From: Fratercula arctica | Lineage: Eukaryota; Chordata; Aves; Charadriiformes; Alcidae | NCBI GenBank assembly: GCA_947846985.1 | Contig: CANTUZ010000004.1 | Coordinates: 79,990,159-80,054,158 of the forward strand | Reading direction: 5' to 3' | DNA length: 64,000 nt | In this document: piece after piece, positions 12,705 to 27,700 of the stretch | Layout of the letters: each line of letters opens with the position of its first letter | How positions within the stretch are numbered: the first letter of the stretch is position 1 | Made by a program: the position numbers and the translations under genes | Notes under the pieces: generated by a model | The model's database searches: none | Seen by the model: the letters and a program-made list of their open reading frames with translations, nothing else | Told to the model about the DNA's origin: nothing

Positions 12705-15700
12705 GTATGTTTGTATTTACTATCTTATCACTACTGTTTGGGGGTTTTGTTCTTACTGGTAGTTATTTTTTCCAGGTAATTATTTATCTGTTAGCCTTAT
12801 TTATATTCAGAAGGTCAAAGCATATGTGTGAATGTGTGGGGTTTTTTTCTGTAGTTCTCACTGGGCTTTTTAAACAAAAATTATTTGAAGGAATGTTGTT
12901 AGATTGGTTAAGCTTTTTTTTTTTTTTAGGTTATTAAGTTCAGAATAAAACTGAAATATTACAGCCAATGTCCTGTTAGGAGAGAGGCCTATACCTAAGA
13001 TGGCTATATTTAAGATTGAAAAATATCTCCCAATCTAAGACGGTTTCCCAAATTGCTTCTGAGGTTCCCCAGCTTACACATTTGTGGTTGAAATTTTCCA
13101 CGCTTGGCACGTGATTATTTTACAACGCTTTAGTGGAAAGAGTCCAAATATTTCTAAGCATTATTTTTTAAGTTAAAATTTTCTTATAATAATTTATTTG
13201 AGAAGATACTGTCCTTCCGTACTTTGAATTAGTGTCTTGGCAGATATCAGGAAGCCTAACGTTGGTCAGGGTGAGCTCCTGGGCATCTGTGTGGAAACCT
13301 GTCGAATTTTACTGGCTTGAAAGCTCGTGTGAAAATTCCTTTTTTCTGTTTGCTCTGGCAGAACTTTGGCAGAGCTGGGCACTACTGTTTCCCCAAGCTC
13401 ATCTGTGGTGAACCAGCAACATTTCGATTCAGTTCTTTTTCTGGGTCACAGAAAAGTCTGTCTTCTCCACTGTGGTGTCCTAGTGTGTGACTGAGCTGTG
13501 GTTTGGCTCAACTTGGGATCCCTGCTGCCTCGCTTGTCTTTGGTTGTTGTTCCTTGGATTCTGGGATGACATAGCGTTTGAGTTAGGCGATGGAACAGGA
13601 GGACTTGCCTTGCCTCTCACCGCCTTCACCACTCATCCCTAGGTACCGCCACCAGGAAGAAATAACCCAAATGTAATGATCTTAAAGATCTTTTCAGTCT
13701 TTGATGTTGGGACAAAAGTCAGACGTTTTGAGTGCGTGTATTTAGATTTGCAAACCAGAGAGAGAGAGGCTTACATCCTAAAGCAGGAATTAGCGTGCTT
13801 TACCTGAGGTGGATTTATATCATGTGTTCTCTGCACAATTTAGAGAGAAAGGTCTGAAACCTGGGGTTTTTACCTCTGAGTATGTTAATCACATCAGTTG
13901 AAGTCTTCCGCATGTGTACGTGTGAGTGTGTGTACAGATACAGATGTATGTGGGGGGGGTGTATGTGTGTGCACTACCGTAGGATGGGAAGGACCCTCTG
14001 TCCCGCTGGCAGAAACACTCGCAGTGAGCGCTGGAGCCCTCACTTGAAATCACTTTTTTTTTTTTTTGTGTCAAAAACTGCTGGCTAGCTCGTTCTGGGA
14101 AGACTGACACAGAATCGGTGTAAGGAAGGAAAAAGACTGGGAAAAACTAGAGCGATAGGAATAACATGCATCAGACTCGAAAGTAAAATAGTCTCTACAG
14201 TGTCACCTGTTGCTGAATCCATGTTTCTTTAGTTTGGTCATTCGTCTGAGCTATTATATCTAAATAAATGTATATTCAGCGTTCTAGTATCTGGCCCATG
14301 TAAAAGCTTAAAATCTACCACTCTTGCAGGTTAGTGTTTTGCTCAGGTAGCAGATATTTATATTGATTTAAAGGCTCAGACATACGGTAGAGTTTCTGGT
14401 TTTCTGCTTCGTTTATTAAAAGAAAATAGTTGATGCAACTATTTTGTGCTTAAACTGTACTTTTTACAACTCGACACCAGTGTGTCCTAATTTTTCACTG
14501 CCCGATTCCCAGTGTTTGGTCTGGATTGGGACAGTCCTAAGCACACGTTCAGCCCATGTTACACAATCTGCACATTCAGCCATTTGTCGTGATTAACAGG
14601 ACCAATCCCTGCTCCTTGGGATGCAAATAAGGCTCCGCAAAATGACTATTTTATGTCATCTTTTCTATACCTTTGTTCTATGGTTGTGGAAGGGGACATG
14701 ATACTGTCTCATCTCACACCCTGTTGTGGGATTTGCTTTGTTTATGTTTGTGAAATATGGTACAGCGATATCTCAGCAGTGTTTATACAATACCATGCAG
14801 TGAAATATCCTCTTCAAAGTAGTATCCAGAAGATGTACAATGAGTAATGTGAAGCTACAGCTTGTAACTTTAAATGATAAAATTAAATACTGAGTATCCT
14901 CCTAATTATTGATCCTGCTCTGCGTTTTTTATTAAGCAACAGAGATGCCTCAGCAGAAAAAAAGGAACGCAAACCAGAAAAATAGCCTGTCATTGCCTAA
15001 TTGAAGCTTACAGTGTTTCAAGAAGTAATTCTAATGAGAGGAAATGTTAGTTTTCATTTTCTAGTTTTAACCTGCTTATGTGCTCTTTAAAATCCTGTTA
15101 GTGCTGGTATTTTCAGTTTGCTTCTAATACTACGAAATTACTTTTTGCTGCTGTAATGGCTTGGCTAGGATACAGCACTAGAGTTTTCCAAAGGCTTCTT
15201 TCTTCTTCAAATAATGCGCTACTGGGGTCAGGCATTATTTTGTGTGTACTGAATTGAGCTCTTGGGTTAAAATAAGCCTTTCCTTTACGAAGCCTGTATA
15301 ACTGAGGACATTTTTGGTACCAAGCAGTAGTTCTTGGTGGAACCCCTTTGATGAAACTGAAGTTATATTGGTCAGCACAGGATTTGAGGCCCAGGGATCA
15401 CACATTTCATGGCTGGCTTTGTTTTGTGGCTCGTTCTTTGTCGAATACCAGAAGACAGCTTCACCTGTGTCATCTGCCTACTGTGGTCTTGTTGCTGTAT
15501 TTTGTTCCTTAATATTGCAGGAATATTTTCTCTCCAGCATGGATAGTCGGCAATCTACTGTGTGAAATCCATCCTTTGGATCTCATGTGTATGTGAACAG
15601 CTGGACAGGGAGAGCGTCCCAGTAATCAGAAATTATTACCCTGTGTAATGTGGCACTGAAATTTAAGATCAGTGTCCAGCATCAGCCAAGACCAGAAAAG

Positions 15701-18700
15701 TGCATATAAAATCTCTACTGATTGTAAGTCACGTTAATTTGTTTATGGAGAGGAAGTCTGAGTAAAACTTTTCTTCTGTACAGCTGAAAGGCACCTTGAG
15801 AGGTAACCTGGACGCCAGGATCAAATATGCATGGGTTGTCTGGCAGATGTTTGTCTGACCTGTTTCTAAAATGCTTAGTGATAGTGATTTCTGCAGTGTC
15901 TTTGTGCAACCAATTACAATTTTTGCTGTTCTCATCACTAGAATGCTTCCCGCTCCCCCAAAGACCTACCTAAATTTTTATTTCTGCAAACTAAATACGT
16001 AAAATACGATTGAGGTATTTATCTGTTTTTCTCCATGTATGAAAAGTAATCAGTTTAAAGACTATTATCATGCATCTTCCTACCTCTACTGTTTTTGTCT
16101 TTTCTAGAATAAAAAAAAAGAAAAAAAAAAAAGAAAAAAAAAAAAGATTTAACTTTGTCTGTCTTCCTAACTCTTGCTTTCTAGAGCTGGGATTACTGGA
16201 GCTGCTCTCCTTCGGACTTGTGCCAGTTCATATACACTTCATAGACATCTTTATTAATGCCTAATTCCCCACGCTAAACCGAGTGCTCCAGCTGAGACTT
16301 TATTAGTGCAACTGCTGGAACTGTTGGTTGTATAAAAGTGGAACAGTTATGTCATGTGCCATATACATGATACCCTATGTAATACCTCCTGGAATGATGC
16401 CTTTTTTCTTCCCCCCCCCCCCCCCCCCCCCCAGTAAAGTATTAAGGCAACAATCTGTAGCCTACTATAAACCCCATGTTAAAACAGAGTCACTGTAGTT
16501 TGCATTTGCTTTTGCCTCTCTAAGTGTAATACTTTGTACTGGCCTTCAGCTAATTTCATGCTCTTGATACCAGACAATTTCTCCATTTTACTCAAGTCTG
16601 GTTTGAATTGTTTCCCTCTGAGCAGCTGCAGCACGTGCAGTTTAGTGTCATCTGCTGATTTTATAAAAATAAATATAATATTTTATAATCAACAGTATTA
16701 AAAAACTGAAGGGGCACCAAATGCAGGGCAGAACTCTGCAGTCTTTTACATTTGTTTAAAGTGGGTTAAAGACCCACGTCTCTAATAATCTATCAGAATT
16801 GAATTCTTTTTTCAGTGAAGTCAGGGGTATTACTACCGTAAAAGAATTAAATGGAAAATGGATCCATTCTGTTATAAAGGTCCTGTTTACTGGATCACTT
16901 TTAACTTTGGCACTGACTTTGTAAACACTGATATACACATACTTGCCCCATTGGATTGAAAGGCGGTGATTAGTTGTTTAGAGCTAAGTGCTTTGCAATC
17001 AGGGACTGTAGCTGGGTGGTGAACAGGTTACGGGGCGCAGCTCTTCTCTTCTTACTGTCTTGGATTGAGCATGTATTTATTCGTTATGCTAGAAAATTCA
17101 CAAAAGTCAACGTTTTATTCATTTCTTTCTTTGTGGAAAAAGTCGTAGCACGTATATGTTTATTCCGTTTTAAAATTCTGTGCCCTACAAACTGACCTAC
17201 AGAAACGGAACTAAATTGCAAATTAACTTTGGGTATAATTAGCTCCTTAGCAGGCTATCTGCAGTGACGGTGATCTGCACTAGGGAAATTTCTTCTCTCA
17301 CTGTATCTCCAGAGCTGTGAGGAGTTAATAACTCAGTTGTTGCTGGATACAAACTGGAGGATCAAAAGCAACCTTTAGACCCTTCCTTCTATACCAGAAG
17401 CTGGTCATATCATCAAAGGGCTCTCTTATGTACAAGCGCTGTGTTGGAGCTTCAGCTGAGTTTTATAGTTCAATGGCTTTAGGATGAGGTAGCAGCGCTG
17501 TGGGATGAAGTCATTTCAACGTGTAAGTGTGTCTCAAATCGGAAGAGTTAACTCATTGTCAGGTGTTTTGGGTCTGTAAGATAGAAACTCTGCTGGCAAA
17601 TACTGGTAAGAGCTTGGTTTGTATGGAAGAGTCCATACTTCGATAATACAGGTAATTTTATAGAAGGAGGTATAGTTCCCATTCATAAACTGTTTACTAG
17701 GCAAAAAGAGTCTATTTTATCAAAATTAAACCTGATACTCAGTAACTGTCACGATGCTTTGAGCTGCGAGCAGAAGGTGGTATAGAGGAACTTTCTAATG
17801 AAAGAATCATTATGCAGAAGGTAATGTCGAATCATAGAATCATAGCATGGTTTGGGTTGGAAGGGACCTTACGGATCATCTAGTTCCAACCCCCTGCCAT
17901 ATAGCATATACAACCAACAACTAGTCATGTACTTGTACAGGTACCTGGGGTCTGATGCACAAGCTAAGTAGTTCTGACAGCAGAAAATGCTTTTTCTTTA
18001 ATATCCTGGGGTTTAATTATGTCAAACTGTTTTTGCAAAAATTTTCATAGACTATCACTTTATGCGTAACTGTACTATTTTAAAGTAATATTTGAAAGCT
18101 ACTTGAAAGGAGAATTTGTAGTGTTTGAGTATAGCTTCTCAAAATATATTGTACTTTTTTTTGCAGAACTGGAGAAGTGAATATGCCATGATTTCTTCTA
18201 GGTTTTAAAAAAAATAAAGTCTACATTTGAATGAATATAGCAAGTGCTAAGCTACCCCGCTTTGCAGTATCTGCCTCGGCCAGGCATGGTAGGAATGCTC
18301 AGTACACTGGTTATTCCTAGTTACCCTAAATTAAGCTATCCGTGGGACTGTGGTAGTTCAAGGCTGGAGTCCCCATCTCCTTTCAGAATTGTGAGACTTG
18401 TAAATAGCGTGGAGCCTTCTGTTTCCTTCTTTTTCTTGTACACTGGGCACTGCTTGGGTGGACCCACGAAGCCGGTCCATTAAATGCAACTCATAAATAG
18501 GAAATAATGCAGTGTTTCACTGTTAGAGATCCGCTGTTTGGGAAGCCTGATTACATTTTGAACTGTGGTGAATGACTAGAGCGAAGTTTTCCTATTATTT
18601 TATTCTAACAAGTTGCAATTGATAATGTCACTCAGCAACAGTTGTTAGGTAGGGAAGATAGGCACGAGGCATTTTCTCAACTTGCATTCCACAGAGATCA

Positions 18701-21700
18701 CAGTTCTATTAATAAAAGCCATATAAGACCTCGACTAGCTTCCTGGATACAATAGAGATTCATTTAGTAATGGCAGGAATATTGTATGGCATACCTATAC
18801 ACCATACCACTTGGTGTAAGGCACCACATTTAGCATTTGTTTCTCATCCGCAGCACGTAAGCTAACGGTGTAAAAATACTTAAGATAGTCTGAGTGTTCT
18901 TTTTTGAAAGCTCAGGAGGGAGGGGGTTTTGACGGAGCTCATCACCTTCCTTTATCCTTCTCTTACGCTAAATGATTTTGCCTAGTGTGACAAATAACTG
19001 CCAAAAAAGTCATACTTCAAAATAAATCTCAAGAGGACACTTGCTTAGAATGAAGCAAATGGCATGACATATCAGCAAGATACCAGAGCCTCCTCTGGTA
19101 GAACACAACCTCTGAAGAACATAACCTACCTTAAAGGGATTTTGGTGAGAGTTATATGATGCAGCCAGACTGGCATGGCCAGAGCCCCGACCTATTTGCA
19201 GCAGCAAAACCCAAGCACATCTACTGGCAAATATTGACTCTTCCCCCCCATTACAGAAAATCTCTGAGGCCGCAGAAAGTTCTAGTGAATGTGTCTGCTG
19301 GAGCCTGGTGGCATACTTGCTTCTCTGACAAGAACTGAGATATCCCATCATGTGGATTCCTTTTTGTTTTTTCTTTTTTTCACTGTTATCCGTATTTGTG
19401 TGTCAGGACCTCCTGGAGAAGAGCATCGCCACGGGCTGTATTTTATGGTCAGGATCATTTATGTGTGCCTCCTTGAAATGCGTTTTTTCTGAAGATGGAC
19501 CTTTACTCGTCACCAGCCTAGGTCCTCCTGGCTTGCTTGATGTGCACAGTCTTAAGTTAGCTCAAATGGAAATCCCCTTCAATTGATTCCTTTATTTTTT
19601 CTGGATTAAATGATTGATAAACTTTTGAACTGCAAACAAGTACAAAACAAAATATTGTGAACTCTGATGTAGCTTAAAAACTGGATTTTTAAAGGTGTGT
19701 AGTGATAAGACTGAAAGATAATCCTGGAGCAATCCGCCTGCAAGGCTTAAGGACAATTTTGATAAAGAAAGGCTGTTAGGACACTCCAGTAGTGGACTGG
19801 GACAAGCTCAAACATACCATCTGCACTGGTTGTTGTGCAGCGGTGGGGCGTTAGGACCAAAATAGCCCCGCTCCCTGAAGGTGATGTTCCTTCCCTCAGC
19901 CCTGGCCTTGTTGTGGCCGGGGTGCTGCTATTCACACTCCTTTCGTCGGGGATGTTCTCAAACATTTGCAATGCAGGCGAGCAGCGAGTGAACTCCTGCC
20001 AGGGTGAGATGATGATGGCTTTGGGGGAATGCGTGACGTGCCGAAGTCCTGAGCTCTTTTCATGACTGCAGCAACGCTGGCTGGTGGGTCAGAAATCCAC
20101 CGTGGCACGCTGCATCTGTTGCACTAGTGGATGGCAATCTCTGCTGTGTCTCGAGTCCTTCTCGCGATAGATACGGCCGCTCTCTTCATGGCTGTTCTCT
20201 GACAGCAATGGGACGAAGATGGGACCAGTCTTTTTTCAGTGGTGCCCGGTGACAGGACAAGGAGTTACGGGCACAAACTTGAGCATGGGAAGTTCCATCT
20301 CAACACGAGGAGGAACTTCTTTGCTGTGAGGGTGGCAGAGCCCTGGCACAGGCTGCCCAGAGAGGTGGGGGAGTCTCCGTCTCTGGAGACATTCCAACCC
20401 CGCCTGGACGCGTTCCTGTGCCACCTGCTCTGGGTGACCCTGCTCTGGCAGGGGGTTGGACTAGATGATCTCCAGAGGTCCCTTCCAACCCCCACCATTC
20501 CATGATTCTGTGATCCACTCCATGGTGCTCTACACCATTCTGCCCATGCCAACTGCTGGTCTCACGCCTTGTGTCTCTCTTCTCCGTTGGTATCTGAAGG
20601 CCAGGCCTGCTTGGTAACTGATTTGGCCGGATTCATCAGTGTGACTGCTGTGATTTGTTTCTCTTTAGCTCACTGTTACGGTTTGAGAAACCCACAGCAA
20701 TGTATTGTCGTTTAGACAGTTATTCTATCACTGGATTCCATCTTCCCTCCCCCTCTTGGAAAGGGGAATTGGGAAAAAACAAGGAAACCCAAGAGCTGAA
20801 ACGTAAATAGATTTAATAGAATAAGGCTAGATAATTGACATTAATAATATTAAAGAACCAATATTGATCCCAATACCAATATAAAATACATAAGGATTAT
20901 CCTCAGCCCATTCCCCCAGCAGAAGCCGTGCATTCCCAACAGGGGACAGCCAACGTGGGACCCTGCGAGCGCTGTGGCTGCGGGAGGAAGGGAAGGGCTC
21001 AGGGCTCCGGCACCGGGGTGAGGAGTTCTCAGGATGGCAGACAGCAAGGGAGAAAGAGAGAGAGAGGGAGCTCCTCAGCAAATTTCCTAATTTAATTTTG
21101 AATGTGCCGTTCACAGTATGAAATAACCCTGTTGGCCAACTTGGGTCAAATGCCCGGGTCTCGCTCCTCCTCATCCCCGCACCTGGCAAGCTTGAAAACA
21201 CTGAGACCTCGAAACCTGCACACCAGAGCTGGCTCTAAAGCAAATATTTTCACCAGTTCAGACACTAGAGTCTTCTAAAAGTGTTTTCCTAGGCAGCAGA
21301 AGATAAATTAGTCCTGTGTCATTCAAACCAGGACAACATCGCAAAATCACAAGTCAAGAAATGTAGTTAATGTACCATTTTTCCATATTCAACTTCTCTG
21401 GTGGCTGAGACAGAGCCTTTATCATATCAGAATTTGAAATCTTTTCTAAACCTTCCGTTCTGATTCCCAGCGTCCAAGGACACAAGGCCCAACAATTGTA
21501 AAAATCTCAGGGGAAGAGACAGGAAAACTGCTAGCCACCCATGCTGTTGCAACCTTAATAATAATAATTTGGATTTCCAGCTAAGAGAGTGATGACACCG
21601 TATAAAGAGCACGCGTGTGCAATAGCCTTTTTTAGTGCTTCTAGTGGTGTGGAGAAATGTCACTTTATGCTTAAATAACTGATGGCATTTTAATTATTGT

Positions 21701-24700
21701 CTGCATATCTGCTGGCATTTGTCTAGATGTGGAGGGCAGAGGATGGGTTGGTGACACCTGGGTAAAGCCTAAACTTCTGGTGGGCTGCTGGTCATTTATA
21801 ATGTCATTGTGTAGGCCACGAAGTATGGCTTGCTGCAATAAGCTGCTTTTAAAAAATAAAAAAAAAAAAAGTTGTTCCAGTCCTTTCCCCGTCCTGCTGT
21901 TAGCACTTTATGACTGTACTTTTGTGGCACATTTAACTTCTTGGCGTTGAGCCGGCACTTCAGGGTGTCACCGTGGCCGCTGTGGCCTTTTAGCACACTG
22001 TGGTTTTGTCGGGAACCACGTTTCTATAATTATTTCTAAAACTTGCTTCGTCTTGACTGCTCCCACAGGGAGGAATGTTGAAGATCTCTGCTGGTTCGTG
22101 TCTGGCAATGGCAAATGACAGCCCTTGGGGTACTGGCACTGCCATCCAGGGAGCCTGCCCGTCATTTCAGCTGCAGGGTTGTAGGCTGTGGATCGCAGCA
22201 GCGGGAAAAGGCAATTTCTCATCCTGGTCCAGAATTTCCATGTGGTCACTGTGACCCCACGGTGATCCTGGTTGTTAAAGCAGAGTGAGTCTGGGAGTAC
22301 AGAACGGTTTGGGAAGCGAGGTGGCTCCTCAGCTGGCCGACTCAAGGAGGGTCGGTCGCGCACAGGACGCTGAGCTGTGACATTTGAAAATAGTGCAATT
22401 TTGTCCAATTTTTTCCTAAGATAAACAGTTGTTATTGGAGTTTGAACTGTATTGCATCACGTGTTGAAAGATGTGGGTTTCTTTTTTTTGGTCGATGTTT
22501 TTATCAACACATTTTTTTGTGTGTGTTAATCAGAATTGCGTCTTTATTGACTCAAGAACAGTCTTCAGAGTAGAATGAGTTCCCCACTGGAAGAGAGGAA
22601 CAGAAATTTCTTCCCATTTTCATTCCCAGTAAAGAACTGCTGCCCCTGTAAACTCGGAACTATTTGCTGACATAGCAATGCTGAAACCGTACTGGCAGTT
22701 CTTTTTAATAAAATCTGGGTAAAAAAGAATCTCTCTAAGGGTCAACCTCCTTAGATTTCTGTTACAGGTTTTCTGCTGGGTTTTGGAAGTGTTTGAGTGT
22801 CCTCTGTAGAGAAAAAAATCTGAGGAACAGAATCCGAGCCCCAAGCCTAAGTAGTTTCAAATATTAAGAGTTTTATTACCGATTGAAGTCAAGAGATACT
22901 GATTTTTATTTTGCAGCTAGTGTAACCCCACGCATGGGTGGCTGACGTGAGGAAGGTCACGTAGCAATTCCAGGCCAGAGATGGAAGTGAAATAGCGCGT
23001 TCTCCAGTCCCACTCCACAGTTTTCACTGCGTGTTCATCCCCTCTTTATATCAACATCGCGATTGTATTTTTAAAGTGTTTCCAGTTGATTTCAGATGTT
23101 GGTCTAACTCTCGCTATTTTATGTACTGTTTTAATAGGACTTTTTAATGGCTTTTGCCCAGAGGATGAATAGTTGTGCCCAGTAGAATTTTGTAGAATCC
23201 TAGAATTGCCCAGGTTGGAAGGGACCTTTCAGATCATGAAGTCCAACCATCAGCCTAATCCTGACAAAAACCATCACTTAAACCATATCTCTAAGCACCA
23301 CGTCTGCCCGGTTTTTAAATACCCCCAGGGATGGCGGTTCAACCACTTCCCTGGGCAGCCTCTTCCAATGCTTGACAGCCCTTTCAGCATAAACATTTTT
23401 CCTAATACCCATCCTAAACCTCCCCTGCCGCAACTTGAGGCTTCCTCTTGTCCTCTTGCAAAGTTGCTTCTAGAGTCCTGAATGGGATAAGCTTTGCCTT
23501 CTTTAAAGCATGAAAAAAGATTCTGATGTCCTCCAAAGTAACTTAACGACGAGTGGCAAGTGCCTGTGGAATAGAGATAAGTTTTCCTCATGCCCTTGCC
23601 TGGAAGGCGGCAGATTTTGGGGTTAGTCTGTGCTCTCTGGGTGCTGCTGCCTCCCCTGGGGTCTGTCTCTTTGGAGCCACATCATCTGTGTGTCTGCTGG
23701 TGTCCTTGCTCCTGCAAGCCACACCTCTAGTAAAAGGGAATAATAACGAGGGGGGCTGGAATATTTGTGGAAAACAAGTTGTATGCGGGACCCGGCTTCA
23801 TTCTCAGCTGACAGCCTCACCCACAAAACTCCTACAAAAACATGCAGGTCTTCTCTCCCCAGCCCACTCTCCGTCCCTGCCCCGCAGTGCCTGATGCTTT
23901 GCTTGATCCCCATCCCCGCCACCTTCTCCTGAAAGTCCTGGGATTCCATTCCAAAGGGAAAGGAAGTGGGAAGCCGCGGTGAGCCTCAGAGCCATGGCAA
24001 GTACAGAAATTGTCAGCGGTTATTTCTCAGCTGGAGAATAGTGCTGGTGTCTTCCTGACACTGACACACACATACGCATCCTTAGTAAGGTTTCCCGTTC
24101 GTTCATCTCCCGGTATTTATTTACTTGAAGAAAACACTACAATTTAGCAAGTAACTCTAGTATTAAAGTGATATATTTATATTACGCCTTTTTATAATGA
24201 GCCCTTTTGCAAAAGCTGTGTTCAAGACTTAAGCTGTGGAGTCTGCTTGCTGCGCGTGCAGAAGCCTTTATTTCATTCTCTGAGATACTCTGGTCCCTTC
24301 CGCTGGATAAAACCCACGGAAAACAGCTTTCTGATGGCAGGATAACACCTGGGAGAGGGCAGGTTCGTTCCCTCTGGCGAGAAGAGCCGGAGCCCCCCTG
24401 CCTCTGCTGTGTAGGGAGCGCAGCGCCCGTCCCGTAGGGCACTTCTCATGTGCTCCCCTTTCAAGGTGAAATTTGCAGCTGCTCCTTCTTCTTCCCCTCA
24501 CCCCGCCGAACTATAACCTGGCCTCGGATTTTCTCTTAAAGAAAAACGAGAGGCACGTAGAAAATGTCACTGAATACCCGTGTGTTGTTTCAACATCTTG
24601 GGGGTTCATTTTTGTCAGGAACCTGGAAGGAATAGCACCAATGAAACCCAGAAATGTTAATTGCCTTTTTAAATGTTTACAAATGGCTAGTTTTCGTATC

Positions 24701-27700
24701 GGTGGATTGCTCCTCCCTGCAGACTTCTGTTGTACAGGAGCAGCATAATACGTTGTAACAAACAAAAAAAATTCGACTAGTAGTTGGTTGCCCTTGTTTT
24801 TGTTATTATTTAAAAAAAAAAAATATTGTCTTGTGCTTCTCCTGACACGACTACAGCCTTACTTTCGTAACAGGATCAGGCTTTCAAACTAACCAGTGAA
24901 ATCCTTGCTTTATTTTGTTGGTAGTCAAACTATGCTATTATTTATTCAGGATGTAGTTTCTCGTTGATGTCTGTAGGATACCTTGTACCCTCTTGAAAAC
25001 AAAAAAAAAAAAAAAAAGAAACAAAAAACCAAACCACCACACCACAAAAATCCTGAAAAATACTGCATAGTTTCATGGATTCTTCTGAATTCCAAAATCC
25101 CTCCTAACTGCAAGTTACGTGTGAGTAAGGCTTCATACAGTAATAATTATTCTTTCTATTATTAAAAGAATTGCCATTCTGATAAAGCAGTTTTAGTTTT
25201 TCTGGTTTAGGTTGCTTTTTATTCAAGCAACAAAACATGGAATACTTACGCTTTAAGAATGTGTTTCTTTTTTTGGTTAAACGGTTCAAAAATTAACACC
25301 TCCTTTCCACTTAAATCATGCAAATAGTTAAGACTGGTGCTGTAGCTAAGCTGATTCTTTCTCGGTTTTAAAAATAGAAAACGCTAGAGCAGTTCTTCCC
25401 TTCCCCCACCGTGTGCTCACTAGTCGGAGCTAGTGAATGTTGCTGAATGGATTTCGGTGTTGTAGCCATTCTACAGGACGTACAGCGAGATCCGGTGTGA
25501 AAAAGCCAAAAGAAGGGGGAAAAAAAAAAATAATCAATAAAGGTAGTAGAAATCCATTTGCGGAGGTTCATCGTCCCAGAGCACCTGCAGCGATGCCAGC
25601 CAGGCTTCCCTGGAGCACCACGTCATGACAACAAACGCTGCTCTTCAGAGGAGCCAGAATCTCCCCAAAAGACGCTTAGAAAGCCGAGGGGAGCGTCCTG
25701 CCAAACGAAAAGCTAGCTGGGGTATTCTGACCAGCCAAGGTTAGTAGAGCGGCCATTTCACGCACCGGGGGCTGAATTCTGCTAAGCTGACCCAATTTCT
25801 GGTCTTTTAGCTCGAAACTGGGCTTTTTTTCTAGCTATAATATAAATGCATGCGTATCTTAGTGGCACTTTATTGTTGTGCATGGGTTAACGCAAGGGCG
25901 TTGAAGCTATTTTTGATCTTTCTGCGCTCTTATCAGCTGATCTAAAATCCCTTTTCTTGTTTATGTGCCCTGTTTGTTTTATGCCAGTGTTTAAGGCATG
26001 ACTTACCCTGACTTTTGCTGTCCTGTCACAAGGTAACTGGATACCGGAGGGTAATTGTTTACAACACGGAGCGGGGGAATGAGAGGAGGGGGAGGAGTAA
26101 CGACTTCACATGCGACTTTTTATATAAAGAGAAGTTTATAGATAGCTGAAATAGGAGGCAATGGAGGAACTACAAGTGACAGAATTCTTGTCCTATGCAA
26201 AGATACTAAAGACAAAGATATAGTTCTAAAGGTTTGCATAGAGAACTAATTCAGAGGTATGTAAGTTGCTGGACACTGACGTTTGCAGCAACGAGGAACA
26301 AACCTATTAGAAAGAAGTGTTTAGGACTTCTATTTTCCATGCCACGTTTTCCTACTTTTGTCATGCTACAAGTGTGTAGAAGGGAGCTTTGAGTCATTGC
26401 GAGTCTAATAGGAGTTTTTTAAAAAAGTGATCACAATTCCCGTCAATATTGACCATTTCGTAAGGCTTAGAGTGAAACAAAAAAAGAAAAATAAGGAAAT
26501 CAGACTTGACGTTCATGATAATATGGTGTCATTAAATGAAAAACTGGGGATGTAAAAAATAGTCAAGGAAAGGAGGAGACAGGAAAGAGAGATTTGATAT
26601 ATTATGCATGAAAATAGTTATGAATTTAGCCTGTAAAACATAGCTACATGTTATAAGTTCTTCTTAAAATACCTTTGCTTATGTCCAGTACTGCCAGTTT
26701 TAGAATTAAGCTAATATTCAGGAATTGAAGCAACAGTTACCACAGCTTCCCAAATAACTAATTGAATGCAGTGGTGCTGTAAGGTTATATTTAGTCATTG
26801 GTTTTAATATGCAACGTATCTTTTACCTTCTTATTGTTCACTGTTTGGGCTGAGACTTCCTGATCTGTAGTAACTTCTGTTGATGAACATTTCACCTGGT
26901 TAGGTCAGTACTTCCCCAAAAAACTAGGACGTTCTCCCTCAGACCGAAAAGAAGCTTTACAAAAGTTGGTCAATGTTTGCACTGGCCACTCCTCGATATG
27001 GTGCAGGGTTGGGCCCTTTTGCCGTTCCTGCAAATAGCCGCAGATAGCCAAACGCTGAAAATTTCAAAATCACAGTAAAATATGGAAAGGAAAAATTCCT
27101 GAAGATTCCATATTAACACAGTCTGGTTACTTACAGCCTCTTTGGGATTGCCCAGCTGGGTGTGTGCATGTATTGATGGAGGGCTTGGCGTACTGGGAGA
27201 CTTCTGTTGCAGTTGAGGGTGTTGCAGTTTGCTGGAATCACAGGTATATTTAATATCAAATCCGAAGGTAGACTCTTTTCGTCCCTCTCTGTTCCCATCC
27301 ATGGAGGTATCCAAACCTGGCTTTGTTCTTCAGGCACCCGTGCAGAGCGGAGGAAGAGGAAGGCACGCTGCGCTGCAGTACGTAATTAAATATATTGCTT
27401 GGAAAATGGACTAAAAGTGATGCAGGGGGTGGAGTATGTCATGGTAAGATTTGGTAGAAAAGGATAAAGTCAGGCTAGGAAAAAGTCTGCAGCCTCCTGG
27501 CGTGAGGGTCCCCCACCAGGCTCTTTTACCAAAATCTTCTGGATGTGGCAAAAATCAGCACACTTGACCCAGCTTTGCTGCGCGTCTGGGTACTGCCTTT
27601 ACAGCTAGGGATTATGCCACGTGCTGGATTCACTCTCTGCAGGCTGGGAAAATACTGAGAATACTGGGAAAATTGCTTGCAGTCTGGATTAACGCTGAGA

